Source of the DNA: a bacterium
GTDB lineage: Bacteria; Hydrothermota; UBA3073; JACQXS01; JAQTXJ01
Assembly (NCBI GenBank): GCA_028716385.1
Contig: JAQUPX010000006.1
Span: forward strand, 186,001 to 250,000
Reading direction: 5' to 3'
Length of the DNA: 64,000 nucleotides
The notes below the pieces were generated by a model. It was not told the DNA's origin and searched no databases. It saw only the letters and a list, made by a program, of their open reading frames with translations. Of the stretch, positions 23,428-32,322 are shown piece by piece; within the stretch, counting starts at the first letter, position 1; each line of letters begins with the position of its first letter. Made by a program: the position numbers and the translations under genes.

Positions 23428-26400
23428 ATGCGAAAATTTTTGATTTCGTTAGTCGTTCTCTTTTCTGGGAATTTTCTTTTTGCTTCCCCTGTATCTATAC
23501 AAACGGCAGAAAAAGTTGCAAAGAACTGGTATTACGATAAAGGGAATATAACTAAAAGCGAAATTTCCGTAACAAATAATTTCGTAGAATCCAACGCTAA
23601 AGGGAATGTTTTTTATATTTTCAATTTTAACCCGGGTGGTTTCGTAATCGTAAGCGCAGAAGATGCAACTGTCCCTGTTCTTGGATACTCTTTTGAGGGA
23701 CAATACACCACAAATAATCATCCAATCCAGTTTGACGAATGGATGAATAATTATAAAGAACAAATCATATACGCTAGAGAACATATTACAAAAGCTCCTA
23801 GACAAAATGCAGACCAATGGAACAAATTAACTATTGAGCCACAATATTTTGTAAAAGGTTCTAAGGGAAAAGCTGTAAGCCCTTTTATTACTACTACCTG
23901 GGCACAGGAAAATATTTCTGCTAGCACTCCTGTAATTTATAATACTCAATGTCCGACTATTGGTTCTACGCGCTGTCTTGTCGGTTGTGCAGCCGTATCT
24001 ATGGGACAAATAATGAAGTATTATAACCATCCGACTACGGGAACAGGCTCGCACTCTTATTCTGACCCGGGATGTGGGCAAACCGTTTCCGCTGATTTTG
24101 GCGCAACAACCTACGATTGGACTAATATGCCAAATTCTCTTACAAGCTCAACTACAACCCAAAAAAATGCTGTCGGGACATTACTGTTCCATTGCGGAGT
24201 TGCGGTTGATATGAAATACGGGACAACCGCTTCCGGGGCTACTGTCCCTTCGCCGGTTTACGCACTTAAAACTTATTTTTCTTACAATGAGAACCTTGGT
24301 ATAATATACAAATCGGATTATGTAGATACTGCCTGGGCTCGTATAATGAGGACTGAATTAGACAACGGTCGACCGGTCCTTTATTCCGGACAGGGAACAG
24401 GCGGACACGCTTTTGTTATGGATGGATATAGCACGAATACTTATTTTCATTTTAACTGGGGATGGGAAGGATATGAGAATGGGTATTTCTACTTGACTGA
24501 CTTGACCCCGGCAAGTTATAACTTTAATACCTATCAAGGCGCAATAATCGGTATTAAACCAGCTGTTCCGACTCCGGATATAGCAATTTCACCGGATACT
24601 TTGAGATTTACCTGGACCGGAAGTAAAAATAGCATATTATCTCCCTCAACAAAAGGGATAACGGATACATTATACTATGATAATGGAACACCTGGCGCAG
24701 CTCTTGGAGTTTCTGCTAACTGGGGAATGGCAACAAGATTCACCCCGGAAGCATATCCATGCACATTAAAATCTATACTTTGGTTCCCTCGCAAAGCAGA
24801 TACTTCCTGTGAAGTTCATATATGGGACGCCAGTGGAACCGGAGGCACACCGGTAAACAATTTGACAACTGCGTTTACTTATACCCCAACGGATTCTAAT
24901 GTCTGGAATAAGAAAAATCTCCCAACACCTGTAGCTATAGATGGCGGTGATTTCTGGGTCGGTTGGATGCAAAGAACCGGAAATGTTTTTTGGAATGCCA
25001 TAAACTTTCCTGCTGTTGCAGGGAGAAGTTATTATTACAGCGGTACATGGCGCCCAATTGACGTTGCTCAGTTTGGGACTACCGCAGACTTGATGATTAG
25101 AGCCATTGTCACCAGCGGAAGTTATGATACCATAAGGACTTTAATCGTATCCAACCCGGGAACCGCTACCCTTAACGTTACTAGTATAACAGGCAGTGAC
25201 TCATGGATAACTTCCATAACTCCTACAAGCTTTAGTGTCAATGCTAAAGGGACTCAAAATGTTACGGTAAAGGTTACAAAAGGTAGCCTGAGTTCAGGCT
25301 ATCATTCTGGACATTTAACCATTACTTCAAACGACCCGGATGAAAGCCCTCTAAATGTCCCCATAAAATTCTATGTGCCTTCTATGACTCCGGATATTAC
25401 CGTTACTCCAGACACTTTGAGGTTCACTTGGGACGACAGTGGAAAGAAAGCGCTTCTCTCTTCTTGTCCTCCGAAAGAAGCTTATGCTGATAACAAATCG
25501 GTTTTAACAAAAAATAACGCTTGTCTTTCAAACAGAAATAAAAATAAAAAACTTGCACCTTTAATGGTCGTTGAACAAACTGAACAATCCCCGCTAACTT
25601 TCTTATCTTCAGGCCCTAAAACAATTCTTGACACTCTGATATACGACAGTGGAGCTTTAAATGCAACGATGTCCTGGGAGGCAGGGACAAGAATGGCTTG
25701 CCGTATGAGTCCAACAGGCCCTTGTAAAATAATGGCGGTCCAGATATTCTGCGGACAAGCACAAAGCTATAAAGTAGGTCTTTATAACTGGACAAGCGGC
25801 GCACCCGGCAGCCAATTATTGGAAACCGGAACAGTATCTTCCACCGGACTAGGCTGGAAAACAACAGATGTCTCTTCCTCTAATATAAATGTTACCGGAG
25901 ATTTTGTTGCGTCTTTTAATATGCTGGATGGGACAGCAAATCTTGGAATAGACACATTGAGCTGCAACGGAAGAGGATGGGATTGTTACCTTTCTACATG
26001 GGGACCACAAGTAAACGTAACCTACTTCATCCGTACTATAGTATCTTACAGCGGCGGCAGCAGTACTCACGATACACTCGCAACTATGACAGTCAGAAAC
26101 GACGGCGGCGGCGATTTAAATGTAACGAATATCACTAAAGGTCAAACATGGATTACCTCTGTGTCACCAACAAGCTTCACGGTCCCGGGTGGCGGTTCTC
26201 AGAATGTTACCGTAATAGTTAATAAAACAGGACTTGGTAACGGAACACATATCGGAACTCTTACCATCGCGTCTAATGATCCGGATGAGGCCTCTTGCGT
26301 TGAACCGGTTAAGTTTGTTGTCGCTCATTTGGGAGTGGAAGAAAATCAAACCTTCTCCTTTAATCTGTCTCAGAATTATCCTAATCCAGCAAACTCAGAG

Positions 26401-26631
26401 ACTCAAATTGAATACGCTTTGCCTAACACTACGAGAGTTACACTTAAAATCTACGATGCAACAGGTAGGCCGGTAAGAACCTTGATACAAGAGGAACAAA
26501 CTGCAGGCAAATATAAAACTTTCTGGAATGGCAGAGACGATAAAGGCAATAAACTCGGAAACGGTATTTATTTCTATCGCCTTGAAACAAATAAATCCAT
26601 AACAACAAAGAAACTTACATTATTGAAATAA
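23428..26631 (+). CDS. C10 family (streptopain-like) peptidase, T9SS cargo
   Basis: 1,067 residues: signal peptide (1-19); a SpeB-type propeptide (about 24-140, TAEKVAKNWY, GGFVIVSAEDATVPVLGYS); a C10 catalytic domain with Cys187 in VGCAAVSMGQIM and His327 in GGHAFVMDGYS followed by HFNWGWEG. Then two tandem modules (about 384-650 and 652-975), each TPDIxxxPDTLRFTW plus a jelly-roll-like part and an Ig-like part ending in TSNDPDE or ASNDPDE. Last is a T9SS type A sorting domain (YPNPANSETQIEYALPN to KKLTLLK). The propeptide is presumably removed after secretion. Strong SD AAAGGAGG at 23417-23424. A hairpin terminator follows. Confidence 0.92.
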   Translation: MRKFLISLVVLFSGNFLFASPVSIQTAEKVAKNWYYDKGNITKSEISVTNNFVESNAKGNVFYIFNFNPGGFVIVSAEDATVPVLGYSFEGQYTTNNHPIQFDEWMNNYKEQIIYAREHITKAPRQNADQWNKLTIEPQYFVKGSKGKAVSPFITTTWAQENISASTPVIYNTQCPTIGSTRCLVGCAAVSMGQIMKYYNHPTTGTGSHSYSDPGCGQTVSADFGATTYDWTNMPNSLTSSTTTQKNAVGTLLFHCGVAVDMKYGTTASGATVPSPVYALKTYFSYNENLGIIYKSDYVDTAWARIMRTELDNGRPVLYSGQGTGGHAFVMDGYSTNTYFHFNWGWEGYENGYFYLTDLTPASYNFNTYQGAIIGIKPAVPTPDIAISPDTLRFTWTGSKNSILSPSTKGITDTLYYDNGTPGAALGVSANWGMATRFTPEAYPCTLKSILWFPRKADTSCEVHIWDASGTGGTPVNNLTTAFTYTPTDSNVWNKKNLPTPVAIDGGDFWVGWMQRTGNVFWNAINFPAVAGRSYYYSGTWRPIDVAQFGTTADLMIRAIVTSGSYDTIRTLIVSNPGTATLNVTSITGSDSWITSITPTSFSVNAKGTQNVTVKVTKGSLSSGYHSGHLTITSNDPDESPLNVPIKFYVPSMTPDITVTPDTLRFTWDDSGKKALLSSCPPKEAYADNKSVLTKNNACLSNRNKNKKLAPLMVVEQTEQSPLTFLSSGPKTILDTLIYDSGALNATMSWEAGTRMACRMSPTGPCKIMAVQIFCGQAQSYKVGLYNWTSGAPGSQLLETGTVSSTGLGWKTTDVSSSNINVTGDFVASFNMLDGTANLGIDTLSCNGRGWDCYLSTWGPQVNVTYFIRTIVSYSGGSSTHDTLATMTVRNDGGGDLNVTNITKGQTWITSVSPTSFTVPGGGSQNVTVIVNKTGLGNGTHIGTLTIASNDPDEASCVEPVKFVVAHLGVEENQTFSFNLSQNYPNPANSETQIEYALPNTTRVTLKIYDATGRPVRTLIQEEQTAGKYKTFWNGRDDKGNKLGNGIYFYRLETNKSITTKKLTLLK

Positions 26632-26641
26632 GCTAATTAAA

Positions 26642-26683
26642 ACACAAGCCCTTCTGAATATTCAGAAGGGCTTGTGTTTTTTT
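26642..26683 (+). terminator. Intrinsic terminator after the C10 peptidase
   Basis: A perfect 36-bp inverted repeat (26642-26677, arms ACACAAGCCCTTCTGAAT / ATTCAGAAGGGCTTGTGT) followed by a T-run. Confidence 0.9.
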
Positions 26684-26801
26684 AAACGATTATTCCTCAA
26701 GAGATTTAATATCTCTTTTTTATTCTTTAAAAAGTTTTTTCTTGCAAGTCTCCTTTTTTTTGCTAATTATCAGAAGATGAAATTAAATATAAGGAGGAAG
26801 G

Positions 26802-27713
26802 ATGAGTAAACTTGTAGAATGCGTTCCGAATTTTTCTGAGGGCAAATCAATAGAAGTTATAGATAAAATCGTAGCCGAAATAGTTGCCATCCCTGACGTT
26901 AAATTAACCGACAAGCAAATGAATGCCGACCATAATCGCGCAGTCATTACGTTTGTAGGGCCACCGGAAGCGTGCAAACAGGCGGCATTTAATGCCTGCA
27001 AATGCGCAATGAAATTAATAGATTTGCGTACACATAAAGGCGAACACCCGCGTATGGGAGCGACCGATGTTATTCCTTTTATTCCCATATCAGACGTAAC
27101 AATGGAAGAATGTGTCGAATTATCACGCTCTCTTGCAAAAGAAATAGCGGAAAAATTGAATATTCCAACTTACTTATACGAAGAATCCGCTGCCACCCCG
27201 GAAAGAAAAGACCTCGCTTATATTCGCAAAGGAGAGTTTGAAGGATTACAGAAATCCGTAAAGACAGACCCGTTAAGAAAACCCGATTTCGGGCCTTCCG
27301 AACTTCATCCTTCTGCAGGCGCAACGGTAGTCGGGGCAAGACATTATCTCGTTGCATACAATATAAATCTCAATACTAACAACCTTGATATTGCCAAAGC
27401 TATTGCAAAAGCAATAAGATTCAGAGACGGCGGATTCAAATACGTTAAAGCGCTCGGCTTTGAAATAAAAGAAAGGGGTATCGTCCAGGTTTCCATTAAC
27501 TTAACGAATTATACGGGAACGCCTATTTTCAGGGTATTTGAGGCAGTCGTCCGGGAAGCCGAAAGATACGGAGTTTCCGTAACCGGGTCGGAAGTCGTAG
27601 GAGTATTACCTTTACAGGCAATGGTAGACGTAGCAAACTGGTATTTGAAACTGGAAAACTTTTCCGCTAATCAAATATTAGAAAAGAAAATATGGGGAGG
27701 AGAAAATGAATAA
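26802..27713 (+). CDS. ftcD: Glutamate formimidoyltransferase
   Basis: A 303-residue enzyme moving the formimino group from formiminoglutamate to tetrahydrofolate. The start LVECVPNFSEGKS and the motifs DHNRAVITFVGPPE, HKGEHPRMGATDVIPFIP and PSELHPSAGATVVGARHYLVAYNINL are family signatures. The enzyme is single-domain; the cyclodeaminase is the next gene, overlapping by 8 nt. Together they feed methenyl-THF from histidine (or purine) breakdown. No hut genes are in the window. Good SD AAGGAGGAAGG. Confidence 0.95.
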   Translation: MSKLVECVPNFSEGKSIEVIDKIVAEIVAIPDVKLTDKQMNADHNRAVITFVGPPEACKQAAFNACKCAMKLIDLRTHKGEHPRMGATDVIPFIPISDVTMEECVELSRSLAKEIAEKLNIPTYLYEESAATPERKDLAYIRKGEFEGLQKSVKTDPLRKPDFGPSELHPSAGATVVGARHYLVAYNINLNTNNLDIAKAIAKAIRFRDGGFKYVKALGFEIKERGIVQVSINLTNYTGTPIFRVFEAVVREAERYGVSVTGSEVVGVLPLQAMVDVANWYLKLENFSANQILEKKIWGGENE

Positions 27714-28329
27714 AGATATTTCACTGCAGGGATTCATATCCGAACTCGCAAGCAATTCGCCCGCACCGGGTGGAGGGTCAGCCGCCGCATTGTCAGGAAC
27801 TATAGGAACGGCACTTGTGTGTATGGTGGCAGAACTTACAATCGGCAAAGAAAAATACAAAGAAGTCGAAGCAGAAATGCAGGAAGCCTTGAACAAAGGC
27901 AAACAAATTAAAGACAGGTTTTTTACTTTTATAGAAGAAGACGAAGAAGCTTTTAATAAAGTTATGGCGGGTTACAAGTTGCCTAAAAACACGGATGAAG
28001 AAAAACAAATAAGAAGCAATGCAATACAATCGGCGCTTAAAGAAGCAGTAAACGTTCCCCTGGAAGTAATAAAAAACGTCAGAGCCGCAATTGAACTTGC
28101 TCTTTTGTGTGCTTCAAAAGGAAATACGAATTCCATTTCGGATGCAGGAGTAGCGGGATTAGAATTACACGCTTCTGCTTTAGGCGCACTATATAATGTG
28201 CTTATAAATCTCGGGAGTATAAAAGACGAGAACTTCAAATCTCAGGTAAAAGCAGAGACAGAAAAGTTAATAAAAGAAATTAACGAGTTTGCAGAATCAA
28301 TAGAAAAGACAGTTCTGAGTAAAATGTAG
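27706..28329 (+). CDS. fchA: Formimidotetrahydrofolate cyclodeaminase
   Basis: A 207-residue, mostly helical enzyme converting 5-formimino-THF to 5,10-methenyl-THF plus ammonia. ISELASNSPAPGGGSAAALSGTIGTALVCMVAELT is the family N-terminus (the glycine-rich loop binds folate), and SDAGVAGLELHASALGALYNVLINL lies near the end. It is translationally coupled to ftcD: the SD GGGGAGGAG is encoded in ftcD's last codons (WGGENE). A bidirectional terminator follows. Confidence 0.93.
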   Translation: MNKDISLQGFISELASNSPAPGGGSAAALSGTIGTALVCMVAELTIGKEKYKEVEAEMQEALNKGKQIKDRFFTFIEEDEEAFNKVMAGYKLPKNTDEEKQIRSNAIQSALKEAVNVPLEVIKNVRAAIELALLCASKGNTNSISDAGVAGLELHASALGALYNVLINLGSIKDENFKSQVKAETEKLIKEINEFAESIEKTVLSKM

Positions 28330-28343
28330 AGAGCAAGATTACA

Positions 28344-28381
28344 AAAGAAAGGGGCAGGTGTAAACACCTGCCCCTTTCTTT
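28344..28381. terminator. Bidirectional terminator
   Basis: Stem AAAGGGGCAGGTG/CACCTGCCCCTTT with a TAAA loop, flanked by A-run and T-run. It serves fchA on the plus strand and the convergent cargo gene. Confidence 0.9.
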
Positions 28382-28392
28382 ATTAAATGCTT

Positions 28393-28923
28393 TTATTTCA
28401 CAAGTATGAGCTTTTTGGTTGATTTAAATTCCGAAGATACCATACGGATAAAATAAATTCCGTTTGATACTTTTGCTCCCCGTTCCGAGTTGCCCCGCCA
28501 TTTAAGACTATAATACCCGGGCAATTGTTCCCCGGCTACCAGCGTTTTGACTAATCCACCGGTTATATTATAGACTTTTATGTTTACCTGGCTTGTTTTC
28601 GGAACGCTATAACTTATATTAACATCTCCTCTTGTATTAGGATTTGGAAATGGCCTTGAAAGACTGAAAACCTTTGGCTTAGACGAATCGTTTTGAACGC
28701 TAATCATATGTTCACCGACAAGGGTATAAAACCCGGCCTGTTCAATATGATCCGAAGAATCTAAAGAAACGGACTGCCCGATTACAGACTGTCCGATTGC
28801 ATCTTTAAGAATATAATTAGTGGATGCAGAAGTTCCGCCTCCACCTGCAATTATGGACTTTGTCATTACATACTCGCCAAATCCTGAACTCGCGAAAAGG
28901 AGTGACAGCAAAATATATTTCAT
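28393..28923 (-). CDS. Small secreted T9SS cargo protein
   Basis: 176 residues: signal peptide (MKYILLSLLFASSGFGEY), a short mature part (MTKSIIAGGGGTSASTNYILKDAIGQS, repeating IGQSV), then a sorting domain taking nearly half the protein (FSLSRPFPNPNTRGDVNISYSVP to STKKLILVK, with VYNITGGLVK and NGIYFIRMV). The short GGGG-containing mature part resembles leaders found at the end of large surface repeats in FCB bacteria; its function is unknown. SD AAGGA before ATG 28923. Likely co-transcribed or coordinately expressed with the upstream cargo gene. Confidence 0.75.
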   Translation of the reverse strand: MKYILLSLLFASSGFGEYVMTKSIIAGGGGTSASTNYILKDAIGQSVIGQSVSLDSSDHIEQAGFYTLVGEHMISVQNDSSKPKVFSLSRPFPNPNTRGDVNISYSVPKTSQVNIKVYNITGGLVKTLVAGEQLPGYYSLKWRGNSERGAKVSNGIYFIRMVSSEFKSTKKLILVK

Positions 28924-28939
28924 TTTATCCTTAGTCTTG

Positions 28940-28970
28940 AAAAAAGGGGCAAAAATTACCCCCCTTTTTC
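28940..28970 (-). terminator. Terminator between two minus-strand cargo genes
   Basis: Minus strand: GGGG-centred stem (AAAAAGGGG / CCCCTTTTT, 28941-28969) between the two genes, ending transcription of the 28979-29881 gene in part. Confidence 0.7.
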
Positions 28971-28978
28971 TATTATTC

Positions 28979-29881
28979 CTATTTCACCAATATCATCTTG
29001 TTGGTAATTTTCTGGTTGCCTGAAGTAAGGCTGCAGAAATAAATACCGGAGCTAAGGGGCTTATTCGTCTTGTCACATCCGTTCCAACAAGCAGTATAAG
29101 TTCCTGTATTGTATTTTCCGTTTACGATTTCTTTAACCAGATTTCCGGTTATATCATAAATGCCTATTTGAACATCTTTATTGCTACCATTGATTGAATA
29201 AGAAATAGAAGCGTTATTGGCAAAAAGAGTTGGCGAAGTTTTCAAAGTAATAAGTGAGTTAGAGATATTCTTTTCTTCTACGCTGACGTTATATTCTACA
29301 ATAGCAAAATGAAGATAATCCCCGATGTCGGGTTGCCATGCAGAACTAACTGTCTCACGGTATTTAGTGCTATTACATATAGTATCTACCGCAGATGTGG
29401 GGAAAAGACTATCCATTTCGTAATTGCCAACCCAGAAAGGCCCTGTTACATAAACAGGCGGAGTTACATTATAAGCGTTCAATTGAACCTGAAGAGCACT
29501 GTCTGCTGTGGCAGTAGCTATTGTTTTAAAAAGAACCGCTCCGGGAGAACCTGCTGCATCTGACCATATGAATAAACTACATTGTTTTGATGCTCCTGCT
29601 GTTTCGGAAACGACACCATGAAATATGGCAATTACGGAACAAGGATAAGCAGGGGTAAGTTTTGTTGCTTCGTATTCAATACGATACGGAGGATTTATGT
29701 ATGTTATATATGACCCCAATATAGGAGCCAATGTATCCAAAACTAATGCTTTGTTTCCACTCACATAATTAAAGTCCATCGTATTTACACTATAGCCATT
29801 TGGCAAAAGAACTGCTCTTTTTGCTTCTAACGCCGAAATACTTACTGCCATCAAAAGCGCTACAAACATAATTTTTTTCAT
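28979..29881 (-). CDS. Secreted T9SS cargo protein
   Basis: 300 residues with a signal peptide (MKKIMFVALLMAVSISALEA). The beta-rich mature region is unclassified, although SLFIWSDAAGSPGAVLFKT and PVYVTGPFWVGNYEMD resemble the jelly-roll modules of the C10 peptidase above. The type A sorting domain has YDITGNLVKEIVNG, LSSGIYFCSLTSGNQKITNKMILVK. SD AAGGAG before ATG 29881. The promoter at 30033-30061 gives an unusually long leader (about 140 nt) holding a CCTTAAatgacTTAAGG hairpin just before the SD. Confidence 0.75.
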   Translation of the reverse strand: MKKIMFVALLMAVSISALEAKRAVLLPNGYSVNTMDFNYVSGNKALVLDTLAPILGSYITYINPPYRIEYEATKLTPAYPCSVIAIFHGVVSETAGASKQCSLFIWSDAAGSPGAVLFKTIATATADSALQVQLNAYNVTPPVYVTGPFWVGNYEMDSLFPTSAVDTICNSTKYRETVSSAWQPDIGDYLHFAIVEYNVSVEEKNISNSLITLKTSPTLFANNASISYSINGSNKDVQIGIYDITGNLVKEIVNGKYNTGTYTACWNGCDKTNKPLSSGIYFCSLTSGNQKITNKMILVK

Positions 29882-30032
29882 TTTATCTCCTTACAAGCCC
29901 TTAAGTCATTTAAGGTTTGATCCCGCCTTGGCGAGTTTTAACTACCTATCGGCTGCTCACTTAACACAAGCAAGTATAAATTACTACCATTCTCGTTTGC
30001 TTTATAATATCACCCCCTATAACAACTTTTTT

Positions 30033-30061
30033 ACCATAATATATAAACCCCTTTTTGTCAA
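30033..30061 (-). promoter_or_regulatory. Promoter TTGACA-17-TATGGT with long leader
   Basis: TTGACA is the complement of 30056-30061 and TATGGT that of 30033-30038. About 140 nt separate it from ATG 29881. Confidence 0.55.
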
Positions 30062-30105
30062 TAAAGAAAGTTAAATACGCCCATTCCTACTTCTATTAAT
30101 AAGGG

Positions 30106-31632
30106 TTACCTTGCTATAATGAGTTTTTGAGAATAAGAACCGGAATTCGTTTCCAGTCTCACAAAATATACCCCGCTCTTGTGAATACCCGGCGTAAAAC
30201 TATAATCCCCTTTGTCTAAAATGCCGGTATAAACAACTTCTTTCATTCTTCCACATAAATCATATATTTTTATGTTCGCTTCGGTTACCTTCGGAACGGA
30301 TAAACAAATCTTTCCTTTTAGCAATTGGAGCGAAGCGATCCGCCTCAGGCGGGGCGGGACCAAAATCGACTGTTCTTCCACACCAATAATAGTATCTCCT
30401 TTTATGAAGTTTCTCCAGTTAGGAAAATCCTTAGATACCGTAAGGTTTTTGTAAGTAGTGTCTATGTTATACCCGACCGGGTAATAAATCGCTAACCCAT
30501 AAGAACCTTCCAATAAAGCAGATGGAATTGAATAATGTCCTTCGTTTATTACAGCAGAATCTATTGCCAGCATAACGGAATCCGCCCAGTTTTTAACACT
30601 GTCAGGAATACTCCCGCTTTGTTTAATGTTATACGCAAAATCATAAATATCATAAGAATACAACCAGGCGTTATTAAAACATTGCGTTTCGGTGTATGCC
30701 GTTTCAATATTTATATTGTTTCTGCCATTTATCTCCATAAGCTCTACTGCAAAAGTGTCAATGCAACGGGCTACATGCAAAAACTTATCATCTAATTTAA
30801 GAGCGGACAAAGTTACGTTCTGTGTCCCTTGCGAGCCTCCATTGTAAGAAGCTACCTGTTTATCAACGATTGCTTTTGATAGTTCTTCAGGCGTTGCATT
30901 CGGATTAACGTTCAACCAGTTCAATATATCATCATAGGGATAGCCATCGCCAGCCATATCATATTCCGAAAAGACGATATAATTTACGTTATCTTTTACT
31001 TCGTAAGCCACTTCGTACATTCCCATTAAACAGGCATCATTCGCAAGAATGTCTAATTTTTTACCCAGCAAAGTGCTTATACTATCCATAGCATAAGCAT
31101 ATTCCCCGTTCGCAACACCCATTTCATCATCACTTGTTTCATCGTAACTTACACCTTTCGAGGAGAGATGGTTTCCTTTCTTTAACCAACCGCTCCCATG
31201 ATCCCAGATAATAAGCATATAATTATCTGCAGGATAATTTTGTATTCCTTTTTTTACAAAATCAATTAGTGTATTCGGGTCACCCATATTGGCTTCTCCT
31301 AAAGAATCTATGCGAGGGGAACGAATAGTTCTATCCGTGCTCGGGTCGGGAGTTATATAAAAAACTCTTGTATCCGTCCAATTACTGTTAGAAACCTCAC
31401 CTATCGGAAATCTGTCTAATTCTATTATTACGTTATATTTGGACGTGTCCACGCCTCTCTCCATTTCATTTACATCATTTATTGCCGCACTTTCCAAATC
31501 GTTGTCCCCGTTTAAAAAGATAAGTATTGTCCAGGGTTTATTAGCTTTTTTAGTAGTGGCTTCGGCTTTTATTGTTTCGGTTAATGAAAAACAAAATGCC
31601 GTTAAAACTGCTGCAAATATAAGTTTACGCAT
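30106..31632 (-). CDS. C11 family (clostripain-like) peptidase, T9SS cargo
   Basis: 508 residues: signal peptide (MRKLIFAAVLTAFCFSLTETI), then a caspase-like fold starting WTILIFLNGDNDLE. Catalytic His145 is in IIWDHGSGW and Cys201 in ILANDACLMGMYEVAYE, followed by FSEYDMAGDGYPYDD. The C-terminal sorting domain is shortened (KIYDLCGRMKE, KSGVYFVRLETNSGSYSQKLIIAR). Family members cleave after Arg or Lys and often self-process. Between the catalytic region and the sorting domain, codons at 30325-30362 contain CCGCCTCAGGCGG, adding VPPRLRRIASLQ in frame. SD AAGGAG. Confidence 0.88.
   Translation of the reverse strand: MRKLIFAAVLTAFCFSLTETIKAEATTKKANKPWTILIFLNGDNDLESAAINDVNEMERGVDTSKYNVIIELDRFPIGEVSNSNWTDTRVFYITPDPSTDRTIRSPRIDSLGEANMGDPNTLIDFVKKGIQNYPADNYMLIIWDHGSGWLKKGNHLSSKGVSYDETSDDEMGVANGEYAYAMDSISTLLGKKLDILANDACLMGMYEVAYEVKDNVNYIVFSEYDMAGDGYPYDDILNWLNVNPNATPEELSKAIVDKQVASYNGGSQGTQNVTLSALKLDDKFLHVARCIDTFAVELMEINGRNNINIETAYTETQCFNNAWLYSYDIYDFAYNIKQSGSIPDSVKNWADSVMLAIDSAVINEGHYSIPSALLEGSYGLAIYYPVGYNIDTTYKNLTVSKDFPNWRNFIKGDTIIGVEEQSILVPPRLRRIASLQLLKGKICLSVPKVTEANIKIYDLCGRMKEVVYTGILDKGDYSFTPGIHKSGVYFVRLETNSGSYSQKLIIAR
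30325..30362. repeat. Palindromic element inside the C11 peptidase gene
   Basis: CCGCCTCAGGCGG (30340-30352) with flanking GCGGGACC lies in frame at the linker just before the sorting domain. Confidence 0.7.
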
Positions 31633-31657
31633 ATCACACTCCTTGTTTATGTATAAT

Positions 31658-32170
31658 TTATCTTATGAAGAATTTATTAAAACCTAAAAATGCGCCGACC
31701 GGAACGGAATAAAAGACAACAAGGTCTCCTACCTTAGGGGATTTTATTGCATATTTGTTTAAGACCGCTATGGCTGAAGGTAATAAAATGCAACCCGCTA
31801 ATGTATTCCAAAAGCCGCCTTTTGAACATTTGTTCCCTACCCACCATGTTCCTAAAGAAGCGCCAAGTCCATAAAAAGCGTATCCGGGAATGGCAACACC
31901 ATTTGTATCCCATTTTTCGTAACCAATTAAAGCCGCAGTGTAGTAACCAAGCGAACCAAATACATAAGCAGCCGCAAATTCCTGTAAGTATGAATACTTA
32001 AAAAATGATTTTTTTCTCAAAGAATCTTCAGGAATTAAGTTAGTATTAATGCTCCCATCTCCCGGAGTATTTGTGTTTAATGCATTTAAGGTTAATAGAA
32101 ACGGGGATTTATCTATTGTAAATGATACAGGTTGATAGGATAAAACTGCCAATAAAATTATTACATTCAT
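31658..32170 (-). CDS. Hypothetical membrane or exported protein
   Basis: 170 residues. A signal-like start (MNVIILLAVLSYQPVSF), a helix near 62-84 (QEFAAAYVFGSLGYYTAALIG), a Gly-rich segment (AFYGLGASLGTWWVG) and a further helix (FWNTLAGCILLPSAIAVLN) suggest an envelope protein. The family is not recognised. It lies 25 bp upstream of the C11 peptidase on the same strand and may share its mRNA, hinting at a role in that protein's export or processing (inference). Promoter TTGACA-17-TAGGAT at 32189-32217. Confidence 0.55.
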   Translation of the reverse strand: MNVIILLAVLSYQPVSFTIDKSPFLLTLNALNTNTPGDGSINTNLIPEDSLRKKSFFKYSYLQEFAAAYVFGSLGYYTAALIGYEKWDTNGVAIPGYAFYGLGASLGTWWVGNKCSKGGFWNTLAGCILLPSAIAVLNKYAIKSPKVGDLVVFYSVPVGAFLGFNKFFIR

Positions 32171-32188
32171 TGTTTAATAACTGTTTTT

Positions 32189-32217
32189 ATCCTATAACTT
32201 CTATAAAATTCTGTCAA
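32189..32217 (-). promoter_or_regulatory. Promoter TTGACA-17-TAGGAT
   Basis: TTGACA is the complement of 32212-32217 and TAGGAT that of 32189-32194, driving the 31658 gene and probably the C11 peptidase. Confidence 0.6.
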
Positions 32218-32271
32218 CCTTTTTTGATTTCAACTTCGTGGGGGGATAATTTCTTGTCCGATATACTGTAA

Positions 32272-32290
32272 CTCAAGCTTCCAGCTTGAG
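32272..32290. repeat. Hairpin CTCAAGCTtccAGCTTGAG
   Basis: An uninterrupted copy of the element that is found, with another palindrome in its loop, inside the BatA-like gene at 35835-35878. Confidence 0.7.
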
Positions 32291-32322
32291 GGTCATGAGT
32301 TCTTTTATGATAGATTGAATGC

